From Pseudosulfitobacter pseudonitzschiae (lineage in GTDB: Bacteria; Pseudomonadota; Alphaproteobacteria; Rhodobacterales; Rhodobacteraceae): DNA of 64,000 nucleotides. Position numbers and translations under genes: made by a program. This document shows, one piece after another, positions 17,541 to 26,672 of this stretch (position 1 is its first letter; each line of letters starts with the position of its first letter). Below the pieces are notes generated by a model. The model saw nothing but the letters and a program-made list of their open reading frames with translations, searched no databases and was not told where the DNA came from. The stretch spans positions 1 to 64,000 of the forward strand of contig NZ_FQVP01000014.1 in the NCBI RefSeq assembly GCF_900129395.1, given 5' to 3'.

Positions 17541-17864
17541 CGAAGACGGCATGCCACGACGTCCCGGTAAGTTGGGAGTGTGAGGAGGTCACTGAAAAGT
17601 AAGGGCAAAGGATCGATCAGATCCGGGTCAGAGAAAGCAGCATTTGTGCAGGAGCCACCGAGCTCGGTTTGTTGATATGCCTCTGGTCCGCGCATCGCCA
17701 TACCGGCCCGCGGTTACATCAGCGCCGCACACAGAGGCCTGATACATGACCGCACCCGATCACACGCTCGCGCCGTTCAAAAAATCACTTGCACCAATGG
17801 GGGCATGCATGCACAAATCCCGTGTCGGACTCATCTTATGAATCCAGCGTGGTAGCTGAGGTGC

Positions 17865-18610
17865 ATGAGCAGACCGACAACCCCGACATACAAGACCATG
17901 AACTGGCCCGCTTATAACGAAGCGCTCAAGCGCCGTGGCTCGCTGACGATCTGGTTTGACCCCGAGATGAGCTGGGAGGCCGTGCCGACAGGCAGAAGAG
18001 TTACAGCGACGCCGCGACCCAGACCTGTCTTTCGATGAAGGTCCTGTTCGGCATGGCCTTGCGACAGGCGACCGGGTTCGTCGAGAGCCTGTTGCGGCTG
18101 ATCGGTCTCGACTGGACGGTGCTCGACTTCAGCACCCTGTCCCGGCGCCAGAAGACCCTGGCCGTGAACATCCCGTATCGCGGCTCCAAAGGGCCGTTGC
18201 ACTTGTTGGTGGACAGCACGGGGATCAAGCTTGAAGGTGAGTGGCATGCCCGCAAGCATGGCGGCCCCAAGCGACGGGTCTGGCGCAAGATCCACCTCGG
18301 GATCGACGAGCAAACGTTGGAAGTGCGCGCTGTTCAGATCACCGGGAGCCACATCGGTGACGCTCCAGTGTTACCCAACCTTCTTGAACAGATCCCGGCA
18401 GACCAGCAGTGTCACGGCTGACGGTGCGTATGACACACGAAAATGCCAGGACGCGATTGCGGACCGTGGCGTCCACGCCGTTATCCCACCAGGTAAGAAC
18501 GCAAAGTCTTGGAAGACCATCACCGCCTAAGCCGCGTCGAGACGAAGATGCACTGTGTTAAGTTGCTGGGGCAGCGCCTTATGGCGCGGGACTTTGACCG
18601 TCAGGTCGCG
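17865..18610 (+). pseudogene. Decayed and truncated IS5-family transposase
   Basis: Reading starts MSRPTTPTYKTMNWPAYNE and shows IS5-type wording (RRGSLTIWFDPEM, SDAATQTCLSMKVLFGMALR, HARKHGGPKRRVWRKIHLGI). It is broken by small deletions near 17995 and 18412 and by a large internal deletion near 18528. The last readable words are SRVETKMHCVKLLGQRLMARDFDRQVA. The element ends abruptly at about 18610, inside the 3' end of the fadB-like gene on the other strand, and its right end is missing. Confidence 0.85.
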
Positions 18611-20640
18611 AAAACCCTTTCTAAATAACGAGGCACCCTCCAGTCGCAAGGGTCCTCTTTGACAAGCGCGCTAAACAGCGCGGCCAACCGATCCTTGCCG
18701 ATATTTTTGGCGTGGTGCATCAGGCCTCCCCGCCAGCGGGGAAATCCGTAGCCGTGAATCATTACTAGGTCGATGTCTTGCGGTTTTTCTGCGACGCCTT
18801 CGTCAAGGATATCGCAGGCTTCCGCCACCATTGCGAGCAAGAGCCTTTCTACGATTTCGTCAGCTGAGAACTCCCGGCGAGTGAAGTTCATTTCTTCTGA
18901 GACACGGAGTATTTCGCTAGCGACCAGCTCCGAAGGTGAGGGTTTGCCGTCCGGCCCATAGTCGTACCATCCGGCGCCCGATTTGCGTCCTAGGCGTTTG
19001 TGCTTTTCGACCAGCCGCTCGACCAAGGGCATGTGACCACAGCAGTTCCCTTCTGCAGCGGCCTTGCGACGGATATTCGCGTAGGCGATGTCCAGCCCCG
19101 ACATGTCCTGTGCAGCATATGGACCCATCGCCATACCGAATCCGCGCATAGCCGCGTCGATCTCGTCGACAATAGCCCCCTTCACCAGAAGGCGATTAGC
19201 GGCGTGACGGTAGCTAGACAAAATTCGGTTTCCGATGAAGCCATCGCAAACACCAGACAGTACCGGGATTTTACCAAGCCTGCGCGCCAGCACAAATGCT
19301 GCACCTAATGTATCGTCTGACGTTCGGTCGCTCCTGACGACTTCCAGAAGCTTCATAATATGCGCAGGACTGAAGAAATGAATCCCTACAAAGCGTGCTG
19401 GGTGCTTCAACCCATCAGAAAGCCGATTTACATCGAGATAGGATGTGTTTGTGGCAATAATCGTCTCGGGCGGCAGAGCACCTTCGAGTTCGGTCAAGAT
19501 CGCGCTCTTGACCGCAAAATCCTCGAAGGCCGCCTCGATTGCTAGATCGGTTGGTGGCAGAGCGTCATAGCCTGAGACCGTAACCAGCCGGTCCTCAACC
19601 GCCTTTCCCGCATCGGGGGACAGAATGCCGCGACTGATACCCTGATCAATCAGCTTTTGCAGGTTTTCTCTGGCCCACTCTGCGGACGAGGCACTGCGTT
19701 CGACGACAGTCACCGAGATCCCTGCGGTCGCTAGCGTGTACGCAATAGCTGCTCCCATATTACCACCACCGACCACGATGGCGGTTTCAGCATCTCGGGA
19801 AGGTCGGGGGTAGGTGCGCCCCTTGTTGGTTGCGGTACGCTCGGTGAAGAAAACGTGCCTAAGGGCCCGCGCCTGATCCGAGGCACGAAGGTCCAAAAAC
19901 GCAGCGCGCTCGCTGGCCAGTGCGTCGTGCAGCGGCGTCATCGCGCTGGCCGCGACCAGGTCCACCGCAACATGCGGGGCATTCTGGCCAGGCATACGCC
20001 GCGCTACCTGCGCGCGGGCGACTTCCGCTGCGAAGTGGTTTGGCATTGGTGAAGGAAGATTGTCGGGTGCCTGTGCCGCCTCTAGAACAGCGTCATCGAG
20101 AGCTATGGCCGCGCCAAGCGGGTCATCGGCTAGCAGCTGGATCAGTCCTATTTTCAGTGCCTGCTCGGCGGAAACAGCCTTCCCGGTGACGATCATGTCA
20201 AGCGCAGCTTCAATACCGATAAGTCGCGGCAGTCTTTGGGTTCCCCCTGCGCCAGGCACGATCCCCAAGTTTACCTCTGGCAGGCCCAGTTTGGTAGAAG
20301 TTGAGGCGATGCGATAGCAGCAAGCCAGAGCAATCTCTAGTCCCCCACCAAGCGCAGCCCCGTTGATGGCTGCGATAGTCGGAATCGGAAGGTGCGCAAG
20401 TTGCAACAGCACGTCATTTAGTTGTGGATCAACAGGCAACTGTCCGAATTCCTTCGCATCCGCGCCCGCGACGAACGTCGTTCCTGCGCCGGTGATAATC
20501 AGCCTGGTAGCGCCAGTTTCGAGGACTTGGAAGATACATTGTTGTATTCCAGCCCGAACCTCCGCGTTGATTAGGTTAAGCGGCGAATTGTCTATGGTCA
20601 GAATTGCTGCGCCATTTGAGAAGCTTAATTCAACAGGCAT
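18601..20640 (-). CDS. Bifunctional enoyl-CoA hydratase / 3-hydroxyacyl-CoA dehydrogenase (FadB type)
   Basis: The 679-residue fusion has an N-terminal crotonase domain (FVAGADAKEF, LPEVNLGIVPGAGGTQRLPR) and a 3-hydroxyacyl-CoA dehydrogenase part with NAD motif VVGGGNMGAAIAY (near residue 290), the catalytic His segment GIHFFSPAHIMKLLEVV and two C-terminal HADH domains. It should hydrate 2,3-dehydroadipyl-CoA and oxidise the 3-hydroxy product. ATG 20640 is preferred for its TGAGGA site; a GTG at 20652 overlaps the ALDH stop. The last codons (Ala-Thr-stop) come from IS5 DNA, so roughly ten or more native residues appear lost; activity may persist. Confidence 0.88.
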   Translation of the reverse strand: MPVELSFSNGAAILTIDNSPLNLINAEVRAGIQQCIFQVLETGATRLIITGAGTTFVAGADAKEFGQLPVDPQLNDVLLQLAHLPIPTIAAINGAALGGGLEIALACCYRIASTSTKLGLPEVNLGIVPGAGGTQRLPRLIGIEAALDMIVTGKAVSAEQALKIGLIQLLADDPLGAAIALDDAVLEAAQAPDNLPSPMPNHFAAEVARAQVARRMPGQNAPHVAVDLVAASAMTPLHDALASERAAFLDLRASDQARALRHVFFTERTATNKGRTYPRPSRDAETAIVVGGGNMGAAIAYTLATAGISVTVVERSASSAEWARENLQKLIDQGISRGILSPDAGKAVEDRLVTVSGYDALPPTDLAIEAAFEDFAVKSAILTELEGALPPETIIATNTSYLDVNRLSDGLKHPARFVGIHFFSPAHIMKLLEVVRSDRTSDDTLGAAFVLARRLGKIPVLSGVCDGFIGNRILSSYRHAANRLLVKGAIVDEIDAAMRGFGMAMGPYAAQDMSGLDIAYANIRRKAAAEGNCCGHMPLVERLVEKHKRLGRKSGAGWYDYGPDGKPSPSELVASEILRVSEEMNFTRREFSADEIVERLLLAMVAEACDILDEGVAEKPQDIDLVMIHGYGFPRWRGGLMHHAKNIGKDRLAALFSALVKEDPCDWRVPRYLERVFAT

Positions 20641-20648
20641 GGGCATCC

Positions 20649-22103
20649 TCACAGCACTGGCGCTCGATTGCGCGAGATAAATTTGGTATTGAGATAGCCT
20701 TCGAAGGTTTCTGTCCCGCCTTCAGTCCCATAGCCGCTGTCTCTTACGCCGCCAAACGGAGTCTCGGGCAGAGCCAGGCCGAACTGGTTGATGCTTACCA
20801 TACCTGCCTGCAAACCCGCAGCTGCTTTATCTGCACGCTCCAACGAATTGGTAAAGACATAGGACGCCAGCCCGAAGGGTAGCCCGTTGGCCCGCGACAG
20901 TCCGTCCTCTATTTCACGAAAAGACGAGACGACAGCAATCGGGCCGAAGGGTTCTTCGCGCATCAAGTCGATGTCGTCGTTGGGCGTATCGACGACTGTC
21001 GGGGCATAGAAGTTACCATGATTCCCAACCCTTTTGCCTCCCGTCAACACCCGTGCACCGTTTTCGCGGGCATCCTCGACGAGCTTTTCCATCGCATTCA
21101 CGCGTCCGCGATGACACAATGGCCCCATCTGTGTGCCCTCGGTTAAACCATCGCCCACCTTTACGCTCTCAAATGCTGAAACTAGCTCGGACAGAAATCG
21201 GTCGTAGATGCCTTGTTGTACGTAAAACCGGGTTGGGGCGATGCACACCTGGCCTGCATTGCGCAGCTTGTTGCCCGCCAAGGCGCGCGCCGCGGCCGTG
21301 GCATCGGCGTCGTCGAACACCAATACGGGCGCGTGACCGCCGAGTTCCATCGTCGCCCGCTTCATGTGGCGGCCAGCCAATTCTGCCAGATGCTTGCCCA
21401 CCTCGACCGAACCGGTGAAGGTGATCTTGCGCACCTCGGGGCGCGCAATAAGAGTTTCCGAAATGAAGGCCGCATTACCCCAGACAAGGTTCAGACAGCC
21501 TTCGGGCAAGCCTGCATCCAGCAGATAGCGCGCAATTGCCATGCAGCCCGCCGGAGCCTCTGCCGGGGCTTTCAAGATCATCGTGCAACCTGACGCAAGC
21601 GCCGCCGCGACCTTGCGTACCGCTTGGCTCAGCGGAAAATTCCAAGGCGTGATGGCAAGGCAGACGCCTATCGGTTCGCGCACGACAAGCTGCTGTACCC
21701 CCGGGCTGCGCGATGGAATGATGCGCCCATAAATGCGCCGACATTCCTCGGCGTGCCAGTCGACGTGGTCAGCTGAGGCGCGGACCTCAGCCAAGGCCTC
21801 AGCCAGCGGCTTGCCTTCATCGAGAGTGATCCAGCCAGCGATCAGTCTGTCATTTTGGCGCAGCAGGTCGGCAAACCGTCGCAAAATTGCACTTCGTTCC
21901 ATGGGAGAGCTGTTTTTCCATCGGCGAAAAGCTGATTCGGCCGAGTGAACCGCATGGTCCAGATCTGCGGCGCTAGCCTGCGGAATCTGTCCGATAGTTT
22001 GCCCGTTTGCAGGGTTTATGACTGCACGATCCTCCGGCGTGGGAGAAGCGATCCAGTCCCGTCCGATGAGGTGCTGGATGGTCGGATAATTCATTTCTTT
22101 CAT
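20649..22103 (-). CDS. NAD(P)-dependent aldehyde dehydrogenase, probable 6-oxohexanoate dehydrogenase
   Basis: The 484-residue ALDH resembles succinate-semialdehyde dehydrogenases. It contains ITPWNFPLSQ, FTGSVEVGK, the catalytic Glu in MELGGHAPV, the nucleophile Cys in NAGQVCIAPTRF and MREEPFGPI. In this setting it would oxidise 6-oxohexanoate to adipate (ChnE-like). ATG 22103 is chosen over 22202 because the longer form runs through the operator at 22175-22193. It is coupled to the fadB-like gene and diverges from iclR. The exact semialdehyde is inferred from context. Confidence 0.87.
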   Translation of the reverse strand: MKEMNYPTIQHLIGRDWIASPTPEDRAVINPANGQTIGQIPQASAADLDHAVHSAESAFRRWKNSSPMERSAILRRFADLLRQNDRLIAGWITLDEGKPLAEALAEVRASADHVDWHAEECRRIYGRIIPSRSPGVQQLVVREPIGVCLAITPWNFPLSQAVRKVAAALASGCTMILKAPAEAPAGCMAIARYLLDAGLPEGCLNLVWGNAAFISETLIARPEVRKITFTGSVEVGKHLAELAGRHMKRATMELGGHAPVLVFDDADATAAARALAGNKLRNAGQVCIAPTRFYVQQGIYDRFLSELVSAFESVKVGDGLTEGTQMGPLCHRGRVNAMEKLVEDARENGARVLTGGKRVGNHGNFYAPTVVDTPNDDIDLMREEPFGPIAVVSSFREIEDGLSRANGLPFGLASYVFTNSLERADKAAAGLQAGMVSINQFGLALPETPFGGVRDSGYGTEGGTETFEGYLNTKFISRNRAPVL

Positions 22104-22174
22104 GGCGTTATGCCCTCGCTCAGTTGTGTCATCCGCAGGATCCGGCACGAAGGGGACCAGATGGACGACTTTAG

Positions 22175-22193
22175 TTTTCCGCATAGCGGAAAA
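22175..22193. promoter_or_regulatory. Probable IclR-type operator between aldh and iclR
   Basis: Perfect arms TTTTCCGC and GCGGAAAA flank ATA. The TCCG-NATAN-CGGA layout is like operators of IclR-family catabolic regulators. It lies in the 171-base divergent region, 72 bases from the ALDH start and 82 from the iclR start, where one site could control both directions. Confidence 0.6.
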
Positions 22194-22274
22194 GTTTACC
22201 ACAGTATTGACGCGGACGTTATCGATCGTTTAGATGTGTTTCAAGACGCATAATTCTTCCCGAGGAGGGATGTC

Positions 22275-23069
22275 GTGAGACCAAGGAAAGACCGCACCAA
22301 GGACGCCGAGAGACAGGACCGCGATTTTGTCACGGCGTTGGCGCGCGGCTTGGAGCTGTTGCGGGCCTTTCGGCGGGAAGGGGAAGCTCTGGGGAATGGT
22401 GAGTTGGCCGAGCGCACTGGCCTGAGCAGATCGACGGTCTCAAGGCTGGCCTATACACTGAACAAGCTGGAATACCTCAGCTACGATCCGGATACAGCAC
22501 GCTATCGACTGGCCCCTCCAGTGCTTTCGCTGGGTTTCTCCTGCCTTGCAGGGATTCCGCTGCGGCAACTCGCAAAGCCCTTTATGCAGGAATTAGCCGA
22601 TTACACAGGTATGCCGGCGGCCATGGCCAGTCGTGACCGACTATCGATGGTCTATCTAGAGCGGTGCAAGGGCACCAACGCCGTCACGCTGGCGATTGAG
22701 GTTGGTGCCCATATTAAACTGGCCACTACCGCGGTTGGTCGCGCCTGCATAGCGGCACACGGCCCGGATGAGCAGGCCAGAATTCTGGCCCTTGTGGAGG
22801 AACATGAGGGTGACAACTGGCCGAATGTGCAGCCCGGAATCGAAGCAGCTATCGAAGACTACCAACAGTACGGTTATTGCACGTCCTTCACGGAGTGGAA
22901 GCGTGATGTGAACGCAGTAGCAGTGCCCTTCGTGCCGACGGACGGCTCACCCATCATTGCCTTCAACTGCGGCGGTCCTTCGCAAACCCTTACGCGCGAT
23001 TGGATCGAAAGCGACGTCGCGCACCGCCTTGTCGATCTTGTCCGCCGCGTTGCGGCGGTCGCACCCTGA
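22275..23069 (+). CDS. IclR-family transcriptional regulator
   Basis: The GTG at 22275 follows GAGGAGGG and gives 264 residues. The N-terminal winged helix-turn-helix (NGELAERTGLSRSTVSRLAYTL, residues about 42-62) precedes the IclR effector domain (SLGFSCLAG, MAVASRD-type stretch, LATTAVGRACIAA, CTSFTEWKRDVNAVAVPF), wording typical of the PcaR/PcaU/PobR branch that senses aromatic or dicarboxylic intermediates. It sits between the divergent ALDH operon and the acyl-CoA dehydrogenase operon, which it leads by 15 bases, and probably controls both. Confidence 0.9.
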   Translation: MRPRKDRTKDAERQDRDFVTALARGLELLRAFRREGEALGNGELAERTGLSRSTVSRLAYTLNKLEYLSYDPDTARYRLAPPVLSLGFSCLAGIPLRQLAKPFMQELADYTGMPAAMASRDRLSMVYLERCKGTNAVTLAIEVGAHIKLATTAVGRACIAAHGPDEQARILALVEEHEGDNWPNVQPGIEAAIEDYQQYGYCTSFTEWKRDVNAVAVPFVPTDGSPIIAFNCGGPSQTLTRDWIESDVAHRLVDLVRRVAAVAP

Positions 23070-23084
23070 ACAATAGAGAGCATA

Positions 23085-24245
23085 ATGGCCCTTGATACAG
23101 ATACCCTTTCCCAGTTTCTCGACGCGCTCGACCGCTTCGTGAAAGAGCGACTAATCCCTTACGAGGATCGCGTCGCCGATGAAGATGTGATTCCGCCTAT
23201 GCTGGTCGATGAAATCCGCACGATGGGCCTTTTCGGCATGTCGATCCCGGAGGATTTCGGCGGGCTTGGCTTGTCGATGATAGAGGAAGTGCAAGCCGCT
23301 TTCGTTCTTGGCCAGGCTTCGCCTGCGTTCCGGTCGCTAGTTGGCACAAACAACGGGATCGGCTCGCAGGGAATCATCATCGATGGAACCGACGAGCAGA
23401 AGGCGAAGTATCTACCAGCTCTCGCCTCCGGAGATATGATCGCATCCTTCGCCCTAACCGAGCCAGATGCTGGTTCGGATGCTGGCGGTCTGCGCACCAC
23501 TGCGCGGCGTGATGGAAACGATTTCCTACTGAACGGCACGAAGCGCTACATTACCAATGCGCCGCGTGCCGATCTATTCACGGTTTTTGCCCGGACCAGT
23601 CCAGAGGTGAAAGGTTCTGCCGGCGTAAGCGCTTTTCTCGTCGAGGCAGGGACGCCGGGCATAACGCTTGGCCAGCCTGACAGGAAGATGGGGCAGAAGG
23701 GTTCGCACACATGCGACGTCATCCTTGACAATGTCCGCGTGCCTGCCTCGAACATCATCGGCGGGCCGGACCGTCTGAACAAGGGCTTCAAAACGGCAAT
23801 GAAAGTCCTTGATCGGGGCCGACTGCATATTTCTGCCGTCTGTGTGGGCGCCGCCGAACGGCTGATCCGTGACAGCCTATCCTATGCGATTGAACGCAAA
23901 CAATTCGGTGAACCCATCGCTGAAAAGCAACTGATCCAAGCCATGCTGGCTGACAGTCGCGCCGAGGCCTTCGCAGCGCGTTGCATGATCGAAGAAACAG
24001 CACGCCGCAAGGACGCTGGTCAGAACGTGTCGACTGATGCTGCCTGCTGCAAGATGTTTGCCAGTGAGATGGTAGGTCGAGTGGCCGATCGCGCAGTGCA
24101 AATCCACGGCGGTGCAGGATACATGGCCGAATATGCGGTCGAGCGCTTCTATCGCGATGTGCGTCTCTTCCGCATCTACGAGGGGACAACCCAGATTCAG
24201 CAAATACTGATCGCGCGGAATATGATCCGCACTGCAGCAGCTTAA
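23085..24245 (+). CDS. Acyl-CoA dehydrogenase, probable adipyl-CoA dehydrogenase
   Basis: The 386-residue flavoprotein has the family motifs FALTEPDAGSDAGGLRT, YITNAPRADLFTVFAR, the substrate-binding region MGQKGSHTCDV, ERKQFGEPIAEKQ and QIHGGAGYMAEYAVERFYRDVR, with the catalytic-base region RIYEGTTQIQ. It would form the 2,3-enoyl-CoA and pass electrons to the plasmid-encoded ETF. It is followed 18 bases later by the Fe-ADH gene. Chain length cannot be read from sequence; adipyl-CoA is inferred. Confidence 0.9.
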   Translation: MALDTDTLSQFLDALDRFVKERLIPYEDRVADEDVIPPMLVDEIRTMGLFGMSIPEDFGGLGLSMIEEVQAAFVLGQASPAFRSLVGTNNGIGSQGIIIDGTDEQKAKYLPALASGDMIASFALTEPDAGSDAGGLRTTARRDGNDFLLNGTKRYITNAPRADLFTVFARTSPEVKGSAGVSAFLVEAGTPGITLGQPDRKMGQKGSHTCDVILDNVRVPASNIIGGPDRLNKGFKTAMKVLDRGRLHISAVCVGAAERLIRDSLSYAIERKQFGEPIAEKQLIQAMLADSRAEAFAARCMIEETARRKDAGQNVSTDAACCKMFASEMVGRVADRAVQIHGGAGYMAEYAVERFYRDVRLFRIYEGTTQIQQILIARNMIRTAAA

Positions 24246-24263
24246 CAGGAGCGAAGACAAACT

Positions 24264-25418
24264 ATGGACTTCAATTTCCTTTCCACCCCGAGGATCGTCT
24301 GCGAGAGCGGTGGGCTTGGCCGGATCGGCAGCCTGATGCAAGATTTGTCTTGCACCCGTGCGCTGGTCGTGACGGACCCGGGCATATTGGCCTGTGGTTT
24401 TGCGGACGAGGCAGCCGCCTCACTTAGGGCTGCTGGCATCGAGGTTGAGATTTTTCATAAAGTCAAAGCGGACCCCCCGATCGCTGTCGTCGAGGCCGCG
24501 GTAGAGGTCGCGCGGGCCTTTGGTGCTGACGGAATCATCGGACTTGGCGGCGGCAGTTCACTGGACACTGCCAAGGTCATCGCAGCGGCGGTAGCCAACG
24601 ATCAACCGATTACGGACATGATCGGGATCAATCAGGTCACCGATAAACGCTTGCCACTGATTCAGGTGCCAACCACGGCAGGGACCGGATCAGAGGTAAC
24701 ATGGGTGTCCGTGCTGACTTCGGAAAGCCACGAAAAAAAAGCGGTATATGCACCGCAGCTTCTGCCTGACGTTGCCTTGCTAGATGCAAAGCTAACATTG
24801 GGAATGCCTCGTCACATCACAGCGGCCACGGCGTTAGACGCAATGGTTCACGCCATTGAGGCAGTAACCAGTCGCACCAGAAAGAATCCCATTTCCGATG
24901 GAATGGCGGACAAAGCGCTGGTGCTTCTCGGTCAGAACTTACCAATCGTCATGGAAACGCCTTCGGACCTGTCAGCGCGAGAGGCCATGCTGTTGGGGGC
25001 GACACTGGCTGGGATGGCCTTCATTAATGCCAGCGTGGGGGCGATTCATGCCTTGTCATACCCACTGGGAACAGGTTTCAAGGTTCCTCACGGGCACGCA
25101 AACGCTCTGGTCGCAGGACCAGTGATGAGGTTCAACATGCCCGTTGCAGAAGCTGAATATGCTCGTCTATCGCGGTTACTACTGCCCTCGCGGCCTTTTA
25201 ACTCTGATGCGGCTGCGGCCCATGGCCTGATCGACGAGATGGAACGGATGCTAGTCGAAAGCGGACTTGAGTCTCGACTTTCTGGTGTCGGAGTGACCGA
25301 GGCAGCCATTCCCGGAATGGCTAATGAGGTCGTGACCGGTATCACGCGATTGCTGGAGACCAACCCGCGCGACATGACAGCCGAAGATGTGTCGCGCCTC
25401 TATCAGGAGGCGCTTTGA
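24264..25418 (+). CDS. Iron-containing alcohol dehydrogenase, probable 6-hydroxyhexanoate dehydrogenase
   Basis: The 384-residue group III ADH has the dinucleotide motif GLGGGSSLDTAK (about residue 95), the PTTAGTGSEVTW segment and metal ligands in ALDAMVHAIEAVTS, HALSYPLGTGF and VPHGHANAL. Relatives oxidise linear alcohols or 4-hydroxybutyrate. Here it is the best candidate for 6-hydroxyhexanoate to 6-oxohexanoate. Known chnD enzymes are zinc-type, so this would be an analogous replacement (inference). Its stop overlaps the next start (TGATG). Confidence 0.87.
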   Translation: MDFNFLSTPRIVCESGGLGRIGSLMQDLSCTRALVVTDPGILACGFADEAAASLRAAGIEVEIFHKVKADPPIAVVEAAVEVARAFGADGIIGLGGGSSLDTAKVIAAAVANDQPITDMIGINQVTDKRLPLIQVPTTAGTGSEVTWVSVLTSESHEKKAVYAPQLLPDVALLDAKLTLGMPRHITAATALDAMVHAIEAVTSRTRKNPISDGMADKALVLLGQNLPIVMETPSDLSAREAMLLGATLAGMAFINASVGAIHALSYPLGTGFKVPHGHANALVAGPVMRFNMPVAEAEYARLSRLLLPSRPFNSDAAAAHGLIDEMERMLVESGLESRLSGVGVTEAAIPGMANEVVTGITRLLETNPRDMTAEDVSRLYQEAL

Positions 25419-26620
25419 TGGCTGGCTCATTGGACGGGATCAAGGTGGTCGACCTCAGCCGCGTGCTGGGCGGGCCTTACTGCACCCAAATGCTTGCGGA
25501 TCATGGCGCTGAGGTCATCAAGGTGGAGCCGCCTCTGGGCGACGAGACCCGCAGTTGGGGCCCGCCTTTCAATGATGAACTCAGCGCCTATTTCTCTGGC
25601 GCCAACCGCAACAAGCGGTCCATCGCTATCGATCTGCAGCAACCGGAAGGGCGCGACCTGATATTGCGGTTTCTTCAGGATGCAGATGTTTTAGTTCACA
25701 ATTTTAAGTCTGGTACTCTTGAAAAATGGGGGCTTGGTTATGATGATGTTCTCAGGGCACGTTTTCCTAGACTGGTACTCTGCCACGTGACTGGATTTGG
25801 TTCCGATGGCCCACTTGGCGGTTTTCCCGGCTATGACGCCGTGGTACAAGCTATGACGGGCCTCATGAGCATCAACGGCAATCCCTCCGAAGGCCCGACA
25901 CGCATGGGTACGCCCATCGTGGACATCGGCACCGGTCTGATCGCCTGTAACGCTATTCTCGCCGCACTTTTGGAACGGGGCCGGTCCGGATTGGGCCAAG
26001 CCATCGAAGTGCCGCTATATGATTGCGCGATCAGCATGATGCATCCCCAAGCGGCTAATTCCCTCATGTCCGGACAGATACCAATGGCGACCGGCAATGG
26101 GCATCCAAATATCGTACCATACGACATGTTCGAAACAAGTAATGGCAAACTCTATCTGGCTATCGGTAACAATGGTCAGTTCGCAAAACTCTGTGACGTG
26201 CTTGGCCTACCTGAGGTGCCCTGCGATCCACGATTTGCCGACAATGCCGCGCGTCTTGCGCATCGGTCAGAGATGACAGAGGTCTTGTCAGAGTGCCTGG
26301 TGCAACATGACGCCTTCAAACTTGAGCCGGTGCTTTTGAAAGCTGGGATTCCCGCCGGAGTCGTTCGGAATGTGAATGAAGCGTTGGAGCATCCACACAC
26401 CCGACATCGCGGCATGGTGGTATCAGTTGGTACCTACCGCGGCACCGGCGTGCCAGCACGCTTGTCGCGTACCCCCGGAGCGGTTCGCGCGGCACCGCCT
26501 CGCTTCGGGCAGCATAGTAGGCAGTTGCTTAGCGAGGCTGGACTGACAGAAGCTGAAATCGATAGATTGACTCAAGCGGATATCGTTCGAGAAGAACCGC
26601 GGATGCGCGAGACGACCTAA
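25418..26620 (+). CDS. Class III (CaiB/BaiF) CoA-transferase, probable adipate CoA-transferase
   Basis: The 400-residue protein has the family start (GIKVVDLSRVLGGPYCTQMLADHGAEVIKVEPP is split over residues 5-37), ANRNKRSIAIDL, the catalytic Asp in TPIVDIGTGL (near residue 168), YDMFETSNGKLYLAIGNN and HRGMVV. These enzymes move CoA between carboxylates, for example from succinyl-CoA. ATG 25418, preceded by CAGGAGG and overlapping the ADH stop, is the better start than the TTG one codon earlier. It supplies adipate activation, since no acyl-CoA ligase is present in the island. Confidence 0.88.
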   Translation: MAGSLDGIKVVDLSRVLGGPYCTQMLADHGAEVIKVEPPLGDETRSWGPPFNDELSAYFSGANRNKRSIAIDLQQPEGRDLILRFLQDADVLVHNFKSGTLEKWGLGYDDVLRARFPRLVLCHVTGFGSDGPLGGFPGYDAVVQAMTGLMSINGNPSEGPTRMGTPIVDIGTGLIACNAILAALLERGRSGLGQAIEVPLYDCAISMMHPQAANSLMSGQIPMATGNGHPNIVPYDMFETSNGKLYLAIGNNGQFAKLCDVLGLPEVPCDPRFADNAARLAHRSEMTEVLSECLVQHDAFKLEPVLLKAGIPAGVVRNVNEALEHPHTRHRGMVVSVGTYRGTGVPARLSRTPGAVRAAPPRFGQHSRQLLSEAGLTEAEIDRLTQADIVREEPRMRETT

Positions 26621-26672
26621 GCCGAAATTTCAGCTCAAGCGGACGATCGTGAAAAAGTTCAGGGAGGCCAAG

